The notes: generated by a model not told the origin, from the letters alone. Positions 7,139 to 13,610 are shown, counted from the first letter of the stretch. The stretch is 13,610 bases of DNA from UBA1724 sp016302315 (GCA_016302315.1 JAEDNW010000062.1:1-13610), one strand, 5' to 3'. Numbers and translations: made by a program.

Positions 7139-8665
7139 TTACCGGGAGGTTCCCGGGCGGGGGGGAGTGGCGTGCTGCTGCAGGGTTTCCAGGATGGTCC
7201 GGGCCAGCTTTTCCCCCAGGCCGGGCACCTTCTGGGCCAGCTGGGCAGGGGAGAGCTGGAGGATGCGCTTGACGGAACCGCAGGTCTGGAGAAGCTCCAG
7301 CCGTCGTTTGGGGCCCACGCCGGGAATGTCCTCCAGCACGGAAGCCTTGATGCGGGCCACCCGGAGCTGCCGGTTGTAGCCGTTGGCCCAGCGGTGGGCC
7401 TCGTCCCGTATGGCCTGGAGAAGGCGCAGGCCCGGATTCTCCCGGGGCAGAGCCAGGGGTTTTTCGTGACCGGGAAGGATGACCAGCTCGAACTGCTTGG
7501 CCAGCCCCAGAAAGGGAATCTGGAGGCCCAGGGCCTGCCAGACCCGGATCCCGGTGTGGACCTGGGGGACGCCGCCGTCCAGCACCACCAGATCAGGCAG
7601 GGGAAGCCCTTCCCGGAGAAGCCGTCCGTAGCGCCGGGTGAGGACTTCCTCCATGAAGGAGGTGTCGTCTGTGGCCTCGGCGCTCCGGATGCGGTAGCGG
7701 CGGTATTCCCCGGTGGAGGGGCGCCCGTCCCGGAAGAGCACCATGGAGCCCACGGCCAGGGTGCCGGAGATGTTGGACATGTCGAAGCACTCCATGTGCC
7801 GGGGCAGGACGGGGAGGGAGAGGGCTTCCCGGAGGGCCTCCATGCCGGCGGTGTTCTCCTGGGGATTGGTGCGCCGGGCGATGGTCTGGTTGAGGAAGCG
7901 CCGGGTGGGTTCCAGGACGGTGCGCAGATGCCCCGCCATGTCCCGCCATTTGGCGGCCTCCTCATAGGCCCGTTGGCCCGCGGCCTCCTGCATCTTCTCC
8001 TCCAGCTCCCGGAGGAGTTCCCGGGCGGGCTCTTCTCCCCGCAGAATGGCCAGGGCCTGTTCCACCCGGAGGGCGTAGTCCTGGGGGGAGATGGCGCCCA
8101 GGCATGGGGCGGTGCATTGCCGGATGACGTCCTGGAGGCAGTGGCGGTGCTGTTCCGGGCCGGGTTCCGGGCAGGCGCAGGAGCGCAGGCCCAGGCGTTT
8201 CTCCAGGTATCGGATGGTTTCCCGTAGGGCGTAGGCGTGGGGGAAGGGGCCGAAATAGAGGCAGTTGCCGTCCCTCCGTACCCGTTCGAAAGTGAAGTGG
8301 GGGTAGGTTTCCGCCGGGTTCATGGCCACCAGGAGGTAGCGCTTGTCGTCCCGCAGGTCCACGTTATATCGTGGAGAATACTGTTTGATGAACTGGGCTT
8401 CCAGGAGGAGGGCCTCCGCCTCGGTGGCCACAGGGAAGACCTGGTAGGAGGCGATGGAGTGGATCAAGGCCCGCCGCCGGGGCTCCTCCTTCATATAGGT
8501 GGAGGGCATGAAGTAGGAGCGCATCCGGTTCCGGAGATTCCGGGCCTTGCCCACATAGATGACTTCCCCGGCCTGGTTCCGGAAGACGTAGACCCCCGGG
8601 GTACGGGGCACATCCTGGGAGCGAAAGACCGGGGGAGTGGGGGTGGCGGAGGGGACGTCGCTCAC
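7139..8665 (-). CDS. uvrC: Excinuclease ABC subunit C (compact form)
   Basis: UvrC makes both incisions around a DNA lesion marked by UvrA and UvrB. The 508-residue protein has a GIY-YIG nuclease domain (GVYVF 24-28, YVGKARNLRNR 37-47), a cysteine cluster (C163, C165, C176, C184, C188) resembling the conserved UvrC cysteines reported to bind an iron-sulfur cluster, a UVR helix pair that contacts UvrB (about 215-250), an RNase H-like nuclease (ECFDMSN at 292-298, VLDGG 361-365, DEAH 421-424; probable catalytic D295, D333 or D334, D363 and H424) and a tandem helix-hairpin-helix end (about 440-495). It is about 100 residues shorter than the usual 600 or so; the loss lies between the UVR and RNase H-like domains. 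The start is GTG 8665, overlapping the ABC-gene stop as GTGA, so translation is probably coupled. Confidence 0.95.
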   Translation of the reverse strand: MSDVPSATPTPPVFRSQDVPRTPGVYVFRNQAGEVIYVGKARNLRNRMRSYFMPSTYMKEEPRRRALIHSIASYQVFPVATEAEALLLEAQFIKQYSPRYNVDLRDDKRYLLVAMNPAETYPHFTFERVRRDGNCLYFGPFPHAYALRETIRYLEKRLGLRSCACPEPGPEQHRHCLQDVIRQCTAPCLGAISPQDYALRVEQALAILRGEEPARELLRELEEKMQEAAGQRAYEEAAKWRDMAGHLRTVLEPTRRFLNQTIARRTNPQENTAGMEALREALSLPVLPRHMECFDMSNISGTLAVGSMVLFRDGRPSTGEYRRYRIRSAEATDDTSFMEEVLTRRYGRLLREGLPLPDLVVLDGGVPQVHTGIRVWQALGLQIPFLGLAKQFELVILPGHEKPLALPRENPGLRLLQAIRDEAHRWANGYNRQLRVARIKASVLEDIPGVGPKRRLELLQTCGSVKRILQLSPAQLAQKVPGLGEKLARTILETLQQHATPPRPGTSR

Positions 8666-9738
8666 GGCTTCATGCAGACCACGTCCAGGGGAGAGAGGGC
8701 GAGGCGAAGGGACTGCCCGGGGACAAGGCCGTCATCCCCCGGGTTGAGTTGGTCGAAGCGAAGGGGACTCCCCGTGGCGTCCAGCGCCTCGTATTGGCAG
8801 ATCTCCCCCAGATATTCGGACATCTTCAGGGTCACGGAAACCGTGTTCTCCGTTTTCGCGGGAGCGTCCTGGGGGGAGAGGAGGCGGAAGGCCTCGGGGC
8901 GCAGGGAAAGCACCAGGCGCATGCCGGGAGCGGCCTCCGGCGGCAGGCTTCGGGAGAGGAGGGGGCCCAGGGGCGTGTCCAGCAGGGCGCCCTCTTCCCG
9001 GATTTCCCGGAGGGTGGCCTCCCGGAGATTGGTCTCCCCGATGAATTCCGCCACAAAGGGAGTGCGGGGCCGCCGATAGACTTCCCGGGGCGTTCCCACC
9101 TGCTCCAGTCGGCCGCCCCGGAGGACGGCCAGGCGGTCGGCCATGGAGAGGGCTTCCGCCCGGTCGTGGGTCACATAGATTCCGGTGAGGTGGTTTTCCT
9201 TGCAGATGCGGCGGATTTCCAGCCGCATGTCCCGGCGCAGCTTGGCATCCAGATTAGCCAGGGGTTCGTCCAGCAGAAGGACACCGGGATGGATGACCAG
9301 GGTTCTGGCCAGGGCCACCCGCTGCTGCTGCCCGCCGGAGAGCTGGTTGGGCTTCCGCTCCGCCAGTTCCAGGATCTGGAGTTCCCGGAGGGTCCGGGTC
9401 ACCCGTTCCTCCCGCTCCTCCCGGGAAATCCCCTGCATCTCCAGGCCGAAGGAGACATTCTCCCGGACGGTGAGATGGGGCCAGAGGGCGTATCCCTGGA
9501 AGACCATGGCGGCGTTGCGCCGGGCGGGGGGGATGCCGGTCTGGGGGGCGTCCCCCAGGTAGATCTCTCCCCGGGTGGGGCTCTCGAAGCCGGCGATGGT
9601 CCGCAGCAGTGTGGTCTTTCCGCAGCCGGAGGGGCCTAGGAGGAAGAAGAGCTCCCCGTCCTCCACGGTCAGATTCACATCCTGGAGGGCCAGGGAGTCC
9701 CCATAGCGTTTCGTGAGATGTTCGACACGGATCTGCAC
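8662..9738 (-). CDS. ABC transporter ATP-binding protein (MalK/PotA/FbpC-like, with TOBE region)
   Basis: This is a 358-residue ATPase of the importer class that powers sugar, polyamine or iron uptake. Motifs are Walker A GPSGCGKTT (35-43), the Q-loop glutamine Q81, the signature LSGGQ (133-137), Walker B VLLLDEP (153-159) and the switch histidine H191. A TOBE-like beta domain follows at about 230-355, the part that often binds ligand or regulators in this family. No permease or binding protein is in the window, so the substrate cannot be assigned. The start is GTG 9738 (MQIRVEHLTKRYGD), 16 nt after the RNase stop and directly behind a C/T-rich tract; I see no better ATG. Its coupling to uvrC by a 4-nt overlap probably reflects operon packing, not a DNA-repair role. 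Confidence 0.92.
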   Translation of the reverse strand: MQIRVEHLTKRYGDSLALQDVNLTVEDGELFFLLGPSGCGKTTLLRTIAGFESPTRGEIYLGDAPQTGIPPARRNAAMVFQGYALWPHLTVRENVSFGLEMQGISREEREERVTRTLRELQILELAERKPNQLSGGQQQRVALARTLVIHPGVLLLDEPLANLDAKLRRDMRLEIRRICKENHLTGIYVTHDRAEALSMADRLAVLRGGRLEQVGTPREVYRRPRTPFVAEFIGETNLREATLREIREEGALLDTPLGPLLSRSLPPEAAPGMRLVLSLRPEAFRLLSPQDAPAKTENTVSVTLKMSEYLGEICQYEALDATGSPLRFDQLNPGDDGLVPGQSLRLALSPLDVVCMKP

Positions 9739-9754
9739 GGGAGGCGGGAGAGGG
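9739..9754 (-). promoter_or_regulatory. Pyrimidine tract at the start of the ABC ATPase gene
   Basis: The whole 16-nt gap between the RNase stop codon and GTG 9738 reads CCCTCTCCCGCCTCCC on the mRNA strand, with one purine. No Shine-Dalgarno site is present. Confidence 0.45.
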
Positions 9755-12151
9755 CTAAAAGACCTTTCCAGTATCCTTGTCGGCGATGTGGAAGGCCTCG
9801 ATATGGAGTTCGGGGGAGGCGTTGAAGGTGAGCTGGCGGTTGTGCTCCGCCGCCATGGCGTTCATGACCTTGTGGTCCACCGTGCGCAGACGCTCCAGGA
9901 TCTTGGGATGGACAGTGATGACAAAGTGCTGCACGTCCTTCTTCCGGGCCAGGAGCTCATTGAGCCGCCGCTGGATTTCCACGGAGACGCTGGTGGCGGT
10001 CTTGATGAGGCCCCGCCCCTTGCAGTAGGGGCAGTCCTCGTAGATGGTGCTCTCCAGGGATTCGCTTTCCCGCTGACGGCTCATTTCCAGGAGACCTAAT
10101 CCGCTGATGGGGTAGATCTTGATGCGGGCATGGTCCTCGGCGGTGTATTGCTTGAAGGCCCGGTAGACGGCCATCTGGTCCTTGCGGGAGCGCATGTCAA
10201 TGAGATCCAGCACCACCAGCCCTCCGATGTTCCGCAGACGGAGCTGGCGGGCGATTTCCTTGACGGCCTCCATGTTGGTGGCCAGGATGGTCTCGGGCTG
10301 ATCCTTGCCGGAGCGGTTCTTGCCGGTGTTCACGTCGATGGCGATGAGGGCCTCGGTTTCGTCGATGCAAAGATATCCGCCGCTGGGGAGGGGCACCTTC
10401 CGGTTGGAGATGCCCTCGATCTGCTGGCTGATCCCGTATTTGATGAAGATGGGGGTGGGATTGGAGTAGAGTTTGACCTTGATGGAATCCTGCCGGTCGA
10501 AGCGCTGGAGCATTTCCAGGGCCAGATTGTAGGCTTCCTTGGTGTCGCAGACGATTTCGTCGATATCCTGGGTGAGATTGTCCCGCAGGGTGCGTTCCAC
10601 CAGAGCGGGTTCCTGGTAGACGCAGACGGGGGCCCGGCGTTTGGCGGCGGTGTCCTCGGCCTTGTGCCAGGCATCCATGAGCATCTGGAGATCCCGCTGG
10701 AAGTATTCCCGTTTCAGGCCCACGCCCTCGGTGCGGCAGATGACGCCGGTGTTCTGGGGCAGGATGGTGCGGATCATCTGCTTCAAGCGGCTCCGCTCCT
10801 CCCGGTCCTCCACCCGGCGGGAGATTCCCACGTGGGGGCAGTTGGGCAGAAGCACCAGATAGCGTCCGGGGATGGAGAGGTTGGTGGTGACCCGGGCACC
10901 CTTGGTGCCGATGGGCCCCTTGGTGACCTGCACCAGAATCTCCTGGTCCACATGGAAGAGATTAGGGATGTCATCCACGGTGTATCCCTTCTTCTCCGGC
11001 TTCCGGGGCTTCTCCTTCTCCGCCTTGGGAAGCTTCTCCAGCTTGGCAGGGGCCTGACCCGCTGGCTTCTGGGCCGGGGTCTTCCCCCCAGGAGTCAACG
11101 GCAGCAGCTCATTCTTCCCGGAATTGGCGGTGAGACCCTGGGCAGGACGGGGCTCCCTGGCCTGCGGACCAGCCGCAGACGCCGGAACACCCTCCTTCCC
11201 TTTCCCCTGGGGACGGCTCTTCTTCAAAAAGGGAAACAGCTTCTCCAGAACCCGGCGGAAGACTCCGGGCTTCTTCACCCCCTGGGAACCGCCACGGGCC
11301 TGATCCCCGTTGGCCGACGCCCCCTCACGGTTGCCACGCCCACGACGGCGACGCCGACGGTGAGAGGAGGACAGGCTGGTGGAAGATTCCTCGCCTACGG
11401 CAGGCCGGGGCGCCACCCCATTCCCGTTGTTGTTACTGTTATTATTGTTGTTGTTCCGGGGCTGGCCGCCGTTGCCATTGCGCCGCCCTTCCCGGGGCTG
11501 CTTGCCGGCAATCTCCTCCGCTAGAGGCGGGGGATTTTCATCGGTGGTGACCGGGGGAAGCTCCTCCTCGGGAGCCTTCTCCGGAGAGGCGGACTTTCCC
11601 AGGGGAATGAGACCCTTCTGGCCCTTGTCCAGGGGCAGGAGCCCCTTGGTCAGGGTGGATTCCTGGGCGGTGTCCCGCTGCTCGCCGTGGAGAACCATCT
11701 CCTGGGGCAGGGGGGGCTTGGGGGCCTCCGGCTGGGGCGGGGGGACTTCCCCGTCTTCTTCCTCCTCCGCCTCCCGGTGGGCGGCGGGAGAGGGGGGCGG
11801 GGAGGGAGGATCAAAGGAATTGTCTTCCTCGGCATTGCTGGCCTGATCCGCCTCGGCCCGCTCCTGGCCGGGTTTCACCGGGGGTTCGTCATCCTCCTCC
11901 CCGTCTCCTTCCAGCTTCTCCAGGGTGGCGGGCAGCATGTCCCAGTAGTGGAGGAAGGCGTTTTTGCCCACGCCGATATCCACGAAGGCCGCCTGGAGGG
12001 AGGGCTCCAGATTCTTGATCTTGCCCTTGTAGATGGAGCCGACGATGCGGTCCTTGTTGGTGCGTTCCATGAAGAAATCCTGGAGGGTGCCGTCTTCCAC
12101 GACAGCCACCCGGACCTGGAGTTCTTCCGAGTTGATGAGAATTTGTTTCAT
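9755..12151 (-). CDS. rng: RNase E/G family endoribonuclease with a large insertion in the S1 domain
   Basis: This single-strand RNA endonuclease acts in mRNA decay and rRNA maturation. The 798 residues comprise an N-terminal segment (MKQILINSEELQVRVAVVEDG), the first half of the S1 RNA-binding domain (about 36-80), a disordered insertion (about 81-394), the second half of S1 (about 395-430), the 5'-sensor/RNase H part, and the DNase I-like catalytic core with D606 (IAIDVNTG) and D652 (LDLIDM), the two magnesium-binding aspartates. C707 and C710 (CPYCKG) form the zinc-link motif. It ends soon after the core, like RNase G; without the insertion it would be about 485 residues, the size of RNase G. 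The long C-terminal scaffold of E. coli RNase E is absent, and the insertion may take its place. ATG 12151 follows a 19-nt C/T tract. rng versus rne is a matter of convention here. Confidence 0.94.
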   Translation of the reverse strand: MKQILINSEELQVRVAVVEDGTLQDFFMERTNKDRIVGSIYKGKIKNLEPSLQAAFVDIGVGKNAFLHYWDMLPATLEKLEGDGEEDDEPPVKPGQERAEADQASNAEEDNSFDPPSPPPSPAAHREAEEEEDGEVPPPQPEAPKPPLPQEMVLHGEQRDTAQESTLTKGLLPLDKGQKGLIPLGKSASPEKAPEEELPPVTTDENPPPLAEEIAGKQPREGRRNGNGGQPRNNNNNNSNNNGNGVAPRPAVGEESSTSLSSSHRRRRRRGRGNREGASANGDQARGGSQGVKKPGVFRRVLEKLFPFLKKSRPQGKGKEGVPASAAGPQAREPRPAQGLTANSGKNELLPLTPGGKTPAQKPAGQAPAKLEKLPKAEKEKPRKPEKKGYTVDDIPNLFHVDQEILVQVTKGPIGTKGARVTTNLSIPGRYLVLLPNCPHVGISRRVEDREERSRLKQMIRTILPQNTGVICRTEGVGLKREYFQRDLQMLMDAWHKAEDTAAKRRAPVCVYQEPALVERTLRDNLTQDIDEIVCDTKEAYNLALEMLQRFDRQDSIKVKLYSNPTPIFIKYGISQQIEGISNRKVPLPSGGYLCIDETEALIAIDVNTGKNRSGKDQPETILATNMEAVKEIARQLRLRNIGGLVVLDLIDMRSRKDQMAVYRAFKQYTAEDHARIKIYPISGLGLLEMSRQRESESLESTIYEDCPYCKGRGLIKTATSVSVEIQRRLNELLARKKDVQHFVITVHPKILERLRTVDHKVMNAMAAEHNRQLTFNASPELHIEAFHIADKDTGKVF
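10970..11911 (-). other. Disordered, low-complexity insertion coding region within the RNase E/G gene
   Basis: Codons 81-394 lie between two halves of the S1 domain. In order they hold an acidic, proline-rich stretch (about 81-165), a GLLPLDKG/GLIPLGKS tandem (170-186), a second proline/glutamate stretch, an Asn-rich run (233-245), a basic block HRRRRRRGRGNR (264-275), a short amphipathic segment VFRRVLEKLFPFLKK (297-311), another ELLPL (348-352), and a Lys/Pro-rich stretch to about 388. Only the 297-311 segment looks able to form a defined helix. The reading frame stays open and rejoins S1 cleanly, so this is not a frameshift artefact. Confidence 0.85.
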
Positions 12152-12170
12152 GGGGGGAGAGGGAGAAAAA
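12152..12170 (-). promoter_or_regulatory. Pyrimidine tract at the start of the RNase E/G gene
   Basis: Nineteen unbroken C/T bases (TTTTTCTCCCTCTCCCCCC) touch ATG 12151. No Shine-Dalgarno site is present. The five T residues follow GC-rich sequence, so part of the tract could also serve as a weak terminator or attenuator tail. Confidence 0.5.
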
Positions 12171-12215
12171 TGAGGGGCCGTGTCCCTGGGGCGCCCCGGG
12201 CGCAGCCGCAGCCTT

Positions 12216-12232
12216 CCGGACCGGCAGTCCGG
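12216..12232. repeat. Stem-loop in the fmt-rng intergenic region
   Basis: CCGGAC (12216-12221) pairs with GTCCGG (12227-12232) around a 5-nt loop, in the 124-nt gap between fmt and the RNase gene. No T-run directly follows it. RNase E genes in some bacteria are autoregulated through their 5' leader, so a regulatory role is possible but not shown. Confidence 0.4.
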
Positions 12233-12275
12233 GGGCGGAACGCCTCGTGTTTCGTGGGGGTGGGAGGCCAGGGGA

Positions 12276-13250
12276 TTATTCCAGGATGCTTCCCGGCATC
12301 ACTGGATTGCCACGCAGAAAGTCCGCCGCGCACATCTCCTTTTTGCCGTCGGGAATCAGCCGATGGATGTGGAGAGTGCCGGAACCGCAGGCGATGACCA
12401 GCGCTTTCCCGCTTTCGGGAAGCACTTGGCCCGCTTCCCCTGCAGGAGTCCCGGAGGAATAGGTGGCTTCGGTGATTTGAATGCGCCGCAGCTCCCCTTG
12501 CACCGGCACGCAGGTATAGGCCCGGGGCCAGGGCTGATAGGCACGAACCATGTTGAAGATGTGACGGGCGGAGCAGGTCCAGGGAATGGCCCCGTCTTCC
12601 TTTACGATCTTCCGTACGTTGGGTTCGTCCGTGGGGGGCTGGGGGGTGGGCTGAAGCCCTTCGCGGGTGATTCTCCGCAGAACACTCCCGATATGAGAGG
12701 CAGCAAGATGCCCAAGCCGTGCTTCCAATTCCTCTGTGGTCTCCGTCTCCCGGATGGATAACTCCACCTTGACATAGACGGGACCGGTGTCCAGCCCCCG
12801 CTCCATGCGCATGAAACTCACCCCCGTCCGGGCATCTCCGTGGAGAATGGCGGCGTTGATGGGACAGGCGCCTCGATAGCGTGGCAGAAGGGAGGCGTGG
12901 ACATTGAGGCAGCCAAAGGGCGGCAGGGAAAGCAACTCCTGTTTCAGAAGCTGTCCGAAGGCAACCACCAGCAGAATCTCTGTCCCCAGATCCCGCAGCT
13001 TCTCCAGGAACTCCGGCCGATTGACGGAGGGAACCCGGTCCACCTCCAGTCCCGCCTCCAAGGCATGTCGTGCAAAGGGCGTGGGGGAGAGGAGATGCTT
13101 CCTTCCCACCGGGCGATCCGGCTGGGAGCCAAGGCCCACGAGCTGGATCCCCTCGTCTTGCCGAAGAGCATCCAGAATGGCGATGCCCAGATTGCCGGAA
13201 CTCAAGTAATAGACCCGGATTTTCGATGGGGATGCGCCGTCTTCTGGCAT
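12276..13250 (-). CDS. fmt: Methionyl-tRNA formyltransferase
   Basis: Fmt transfers a formyl group from 10-formyltetrahydrofolate to initiator Met-tRNA. The 324-residue length is normal. The N-terminal Rossmann-type domain has YYLSSGNLGIAILDAL (14-29), the tRNA-contacting loop SQPDRPVGR (42-50), and the catalytic block LNVHASLLPRYRGACPIN (115-132) with N116 and H118, followed by GLDTG (152-156) containing the catalytic D154. RAYQPWPRAY (237-246) and a C-terminal beta-barrel ending DGKKEMCAADFLRG (301-314) complete the family pattern. I placed the start at ATG 13250 because MPEDGASPSKIRVYYLSS gives the usual N-terminus. The frame stays open upstream to 13412, but that extension largely translates a C/T tract into Pro/Ser and has no family counterpart. 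The usual partner def is not within the window; it could lie beyond the right edge. Confidence 0.95.
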   Translation of the reverse strand: MPEDGASPSKIRVYYLSSGNLGIAILDALRQDEGIQLVGLGSQPDRPVGRKHLLSPTPFARHALEAGLEVDRVPSVNRPEFLEKLRDLGTEILLVVAFGQLLKQELLSLPPFGCLNVHASLLPRYRGACPINAAILHGDARTGVSFMRMERGLDTGPVYVKVELSIRETETTEELEARLGHLAASHIGSVLRRITREGLQPTPQPPTDEPNVRKIVKEDGAIPWTCSARHIFNMVRAYQPWPRAYTCVPVQGELRRIQITEATYSSGTPAGEAGQVLPESGKALVIACGSGTLHIHRLIPDGKKEMCAADFLRGNPVMPGSILE

Positions 13251-13286
13251 GGAAGGAGGGGGAGAGGGAGAGGAAGGGGGGGAGGG
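13251..13286 (-). promoter_or_regulatory. 36-nt pure pyrimidine tract before fmt (G-quadruplex motif on the other strand)
   Basis: All 36 bases directly before ATG 13250 are C or T on the mRNA strand, with no Shine-Dalgarno site. On the plus (template) strand the same stretch is pure purine, and 13258-13286 fits a four-tract G-quadruplex pattern with G-runs of 5, 3, 7 and 3 and loops of 3, 7 and 1 nt. Confidence 0.5.
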
Positions 13287-13479
13287 TGCGTGGGAACCGT
13301 GTCCCGGCAGGTCCGGAAGGGCGGCATTTCCCCGGAAACGGGGGCCGTACCTCCTGTCCAAAAGCCCTGCCGGGCGGGGAGAGAGACGCAAGCGGATAAT
13401 ATACTCCCGCAATCCCGGGCTTCTAGGTCACTTCTCCTCGCCGAAGAGACCCCAGGGACACCCTTTGGCGCTACCTCCT
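13287..13479 (-). promoter_or_regulatory. Upstream region of fmt with a weak promoter candidate
   Basis: I see no gene here. The only AT-rich spot in this stretch gives TATTAT on the minus strand (13396-13401), a 5 of 6 match to a -10 box, but no recognisable -35 element lies 16-18 nt upstream. If used, it would leave a leader of roughly 140 nt before fmt. Confidence 0.25.
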
Positions 13480-13592
13480 CCCCCGGGGGTTCCCGGCCGG
13501 GATGTTTCCCCCCGGGGTTCCCGCTACGCTCTACCCCCGTCTAGCGATCCTGCCACCCCTGCCGGGGGTCATGAGGATGCCCCCAGAGGGGG
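13480..13592. repeat. Palindrome-dense GC-rich stretch near the right edge
   Basis: Short perfect inverted repeats are crowded here: CCCCCGGGGG (13480-13489), CCCGGCCGGG (13492-13501), CCCCGGGG around 13510-13517, CGCTA/TAGCG (13522-13526 and 13542-13546) and CCCCCAGAGGGGG (13580-13592). GGGGGTTCCCGGC and CGGGGTTCCCGCT also form an imperfect direct repeat. No gene is convincing; a minus-strand frame entering from the right and stopping near 13569 could be the tail of an upstream gene, but the piece is too short to identify. Confidence 0.4.
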
Positions 13593-13610
13593 TTCCGTCA
13601 AATCCGGGGG

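Noticed and set aside
11213..11911. RNase insertion as a sign of a frameshift or of a separate gene inserted into rng
   Set aside because: The frame is open throughout, both S1 halves flank it in the same frame, and no start signal or folded domain is seen inside it.
13251..13412. N-terminal extension of fmt starting at 13412
   Set aside because: The extra 54 residues are mostly Pro/Ser/Arg from a C/T tract and GC-rich leader, and Fmt proteins begin where ATG 13250 puts the start.
13522..13610. Possible tRNA near the right edge, from a T-arm-like TTCCGTCAAATCC stretch and paired segments
   Set aside because: No acceptor stem, anticodon arm or proper GGTTCGANTCC arm can be drawn on either strand.

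Overview
This is a high-GC (mostly above 60%) bacterial segment in which all ten recognisable genes lie on the minus strand, so the window reads from right to left. Gene content, base composition, the scarcity of Shine-Dalgarno sites and the form of the RNase E/G protein suggest a free-living Gram-negative of the PVC group or a similarly divergent phylum (Verrucomicrobiota, Kiritimatiellota and Lentisphaerota are the first candidates). That placement is an inference; no rRNA or other marker is present to settle it.

Right part (13250 to 5486): a run of co-directional housekeeping genes in the order fmt (methionyl-tRNA formyltransferase), an RNase E/G family endoribonuclease with a disordered insertion of about 310 residues inside its S1 domain, an orphan ABC-transporter ATPase, uvrC (an unusually compact nucleotide-excision-repair nuclease) and cimA ((R)-citramalate synthase, the isoleucine pathway entry). 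Spacing is short, and the ATPase and uvrC overlap by 4 nt (GTGA). A good intrinsic terminator (5402-5452) closes the run after cimA.

Left part (5318 to 1, continuing outside the window): a second transcription unit of the MoxR/Bat ('aerotolerance') type: a MoxR AAA+ ATPase, a DUF58 protein, a DUF4381-like single-pass membrane protein, a BatA-like VWA membrane protein, and a BatB-like VWA protein fused to a BatC-like TPR region and a Q/E/S/N repeat tail. The last gene is cut by the window edge inside an array of 15-bp repeats. In other bacteria such clusters pair the MoxR ATPase, thought to act as a chaperone, with VWA proteins facing the periplasm or outer envelope; the substrate here is unknown.

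The most striking unexplained signal concerns translation starts. Six genes (fmt, the RNase gene, the ABC gene, cimA, the DUF58 gene and the DUF4381-like gene) have no purine-rich Shine-Dalgarno site. Instead a nearly pure C/T tract lies directly against, or within about 6 nt of, the start codon (36 nt for fmt, 19 nt for the RNase gene). Only batA and batB have AGGAGG, and in both cases it lies inside the upstream reading frame. Other points of interest are the RNase insertion with its candidate amphipathic membrane helix and basic patch, three stacked hairpins between the two units, and a palindrome-dense stretch at the right edge.
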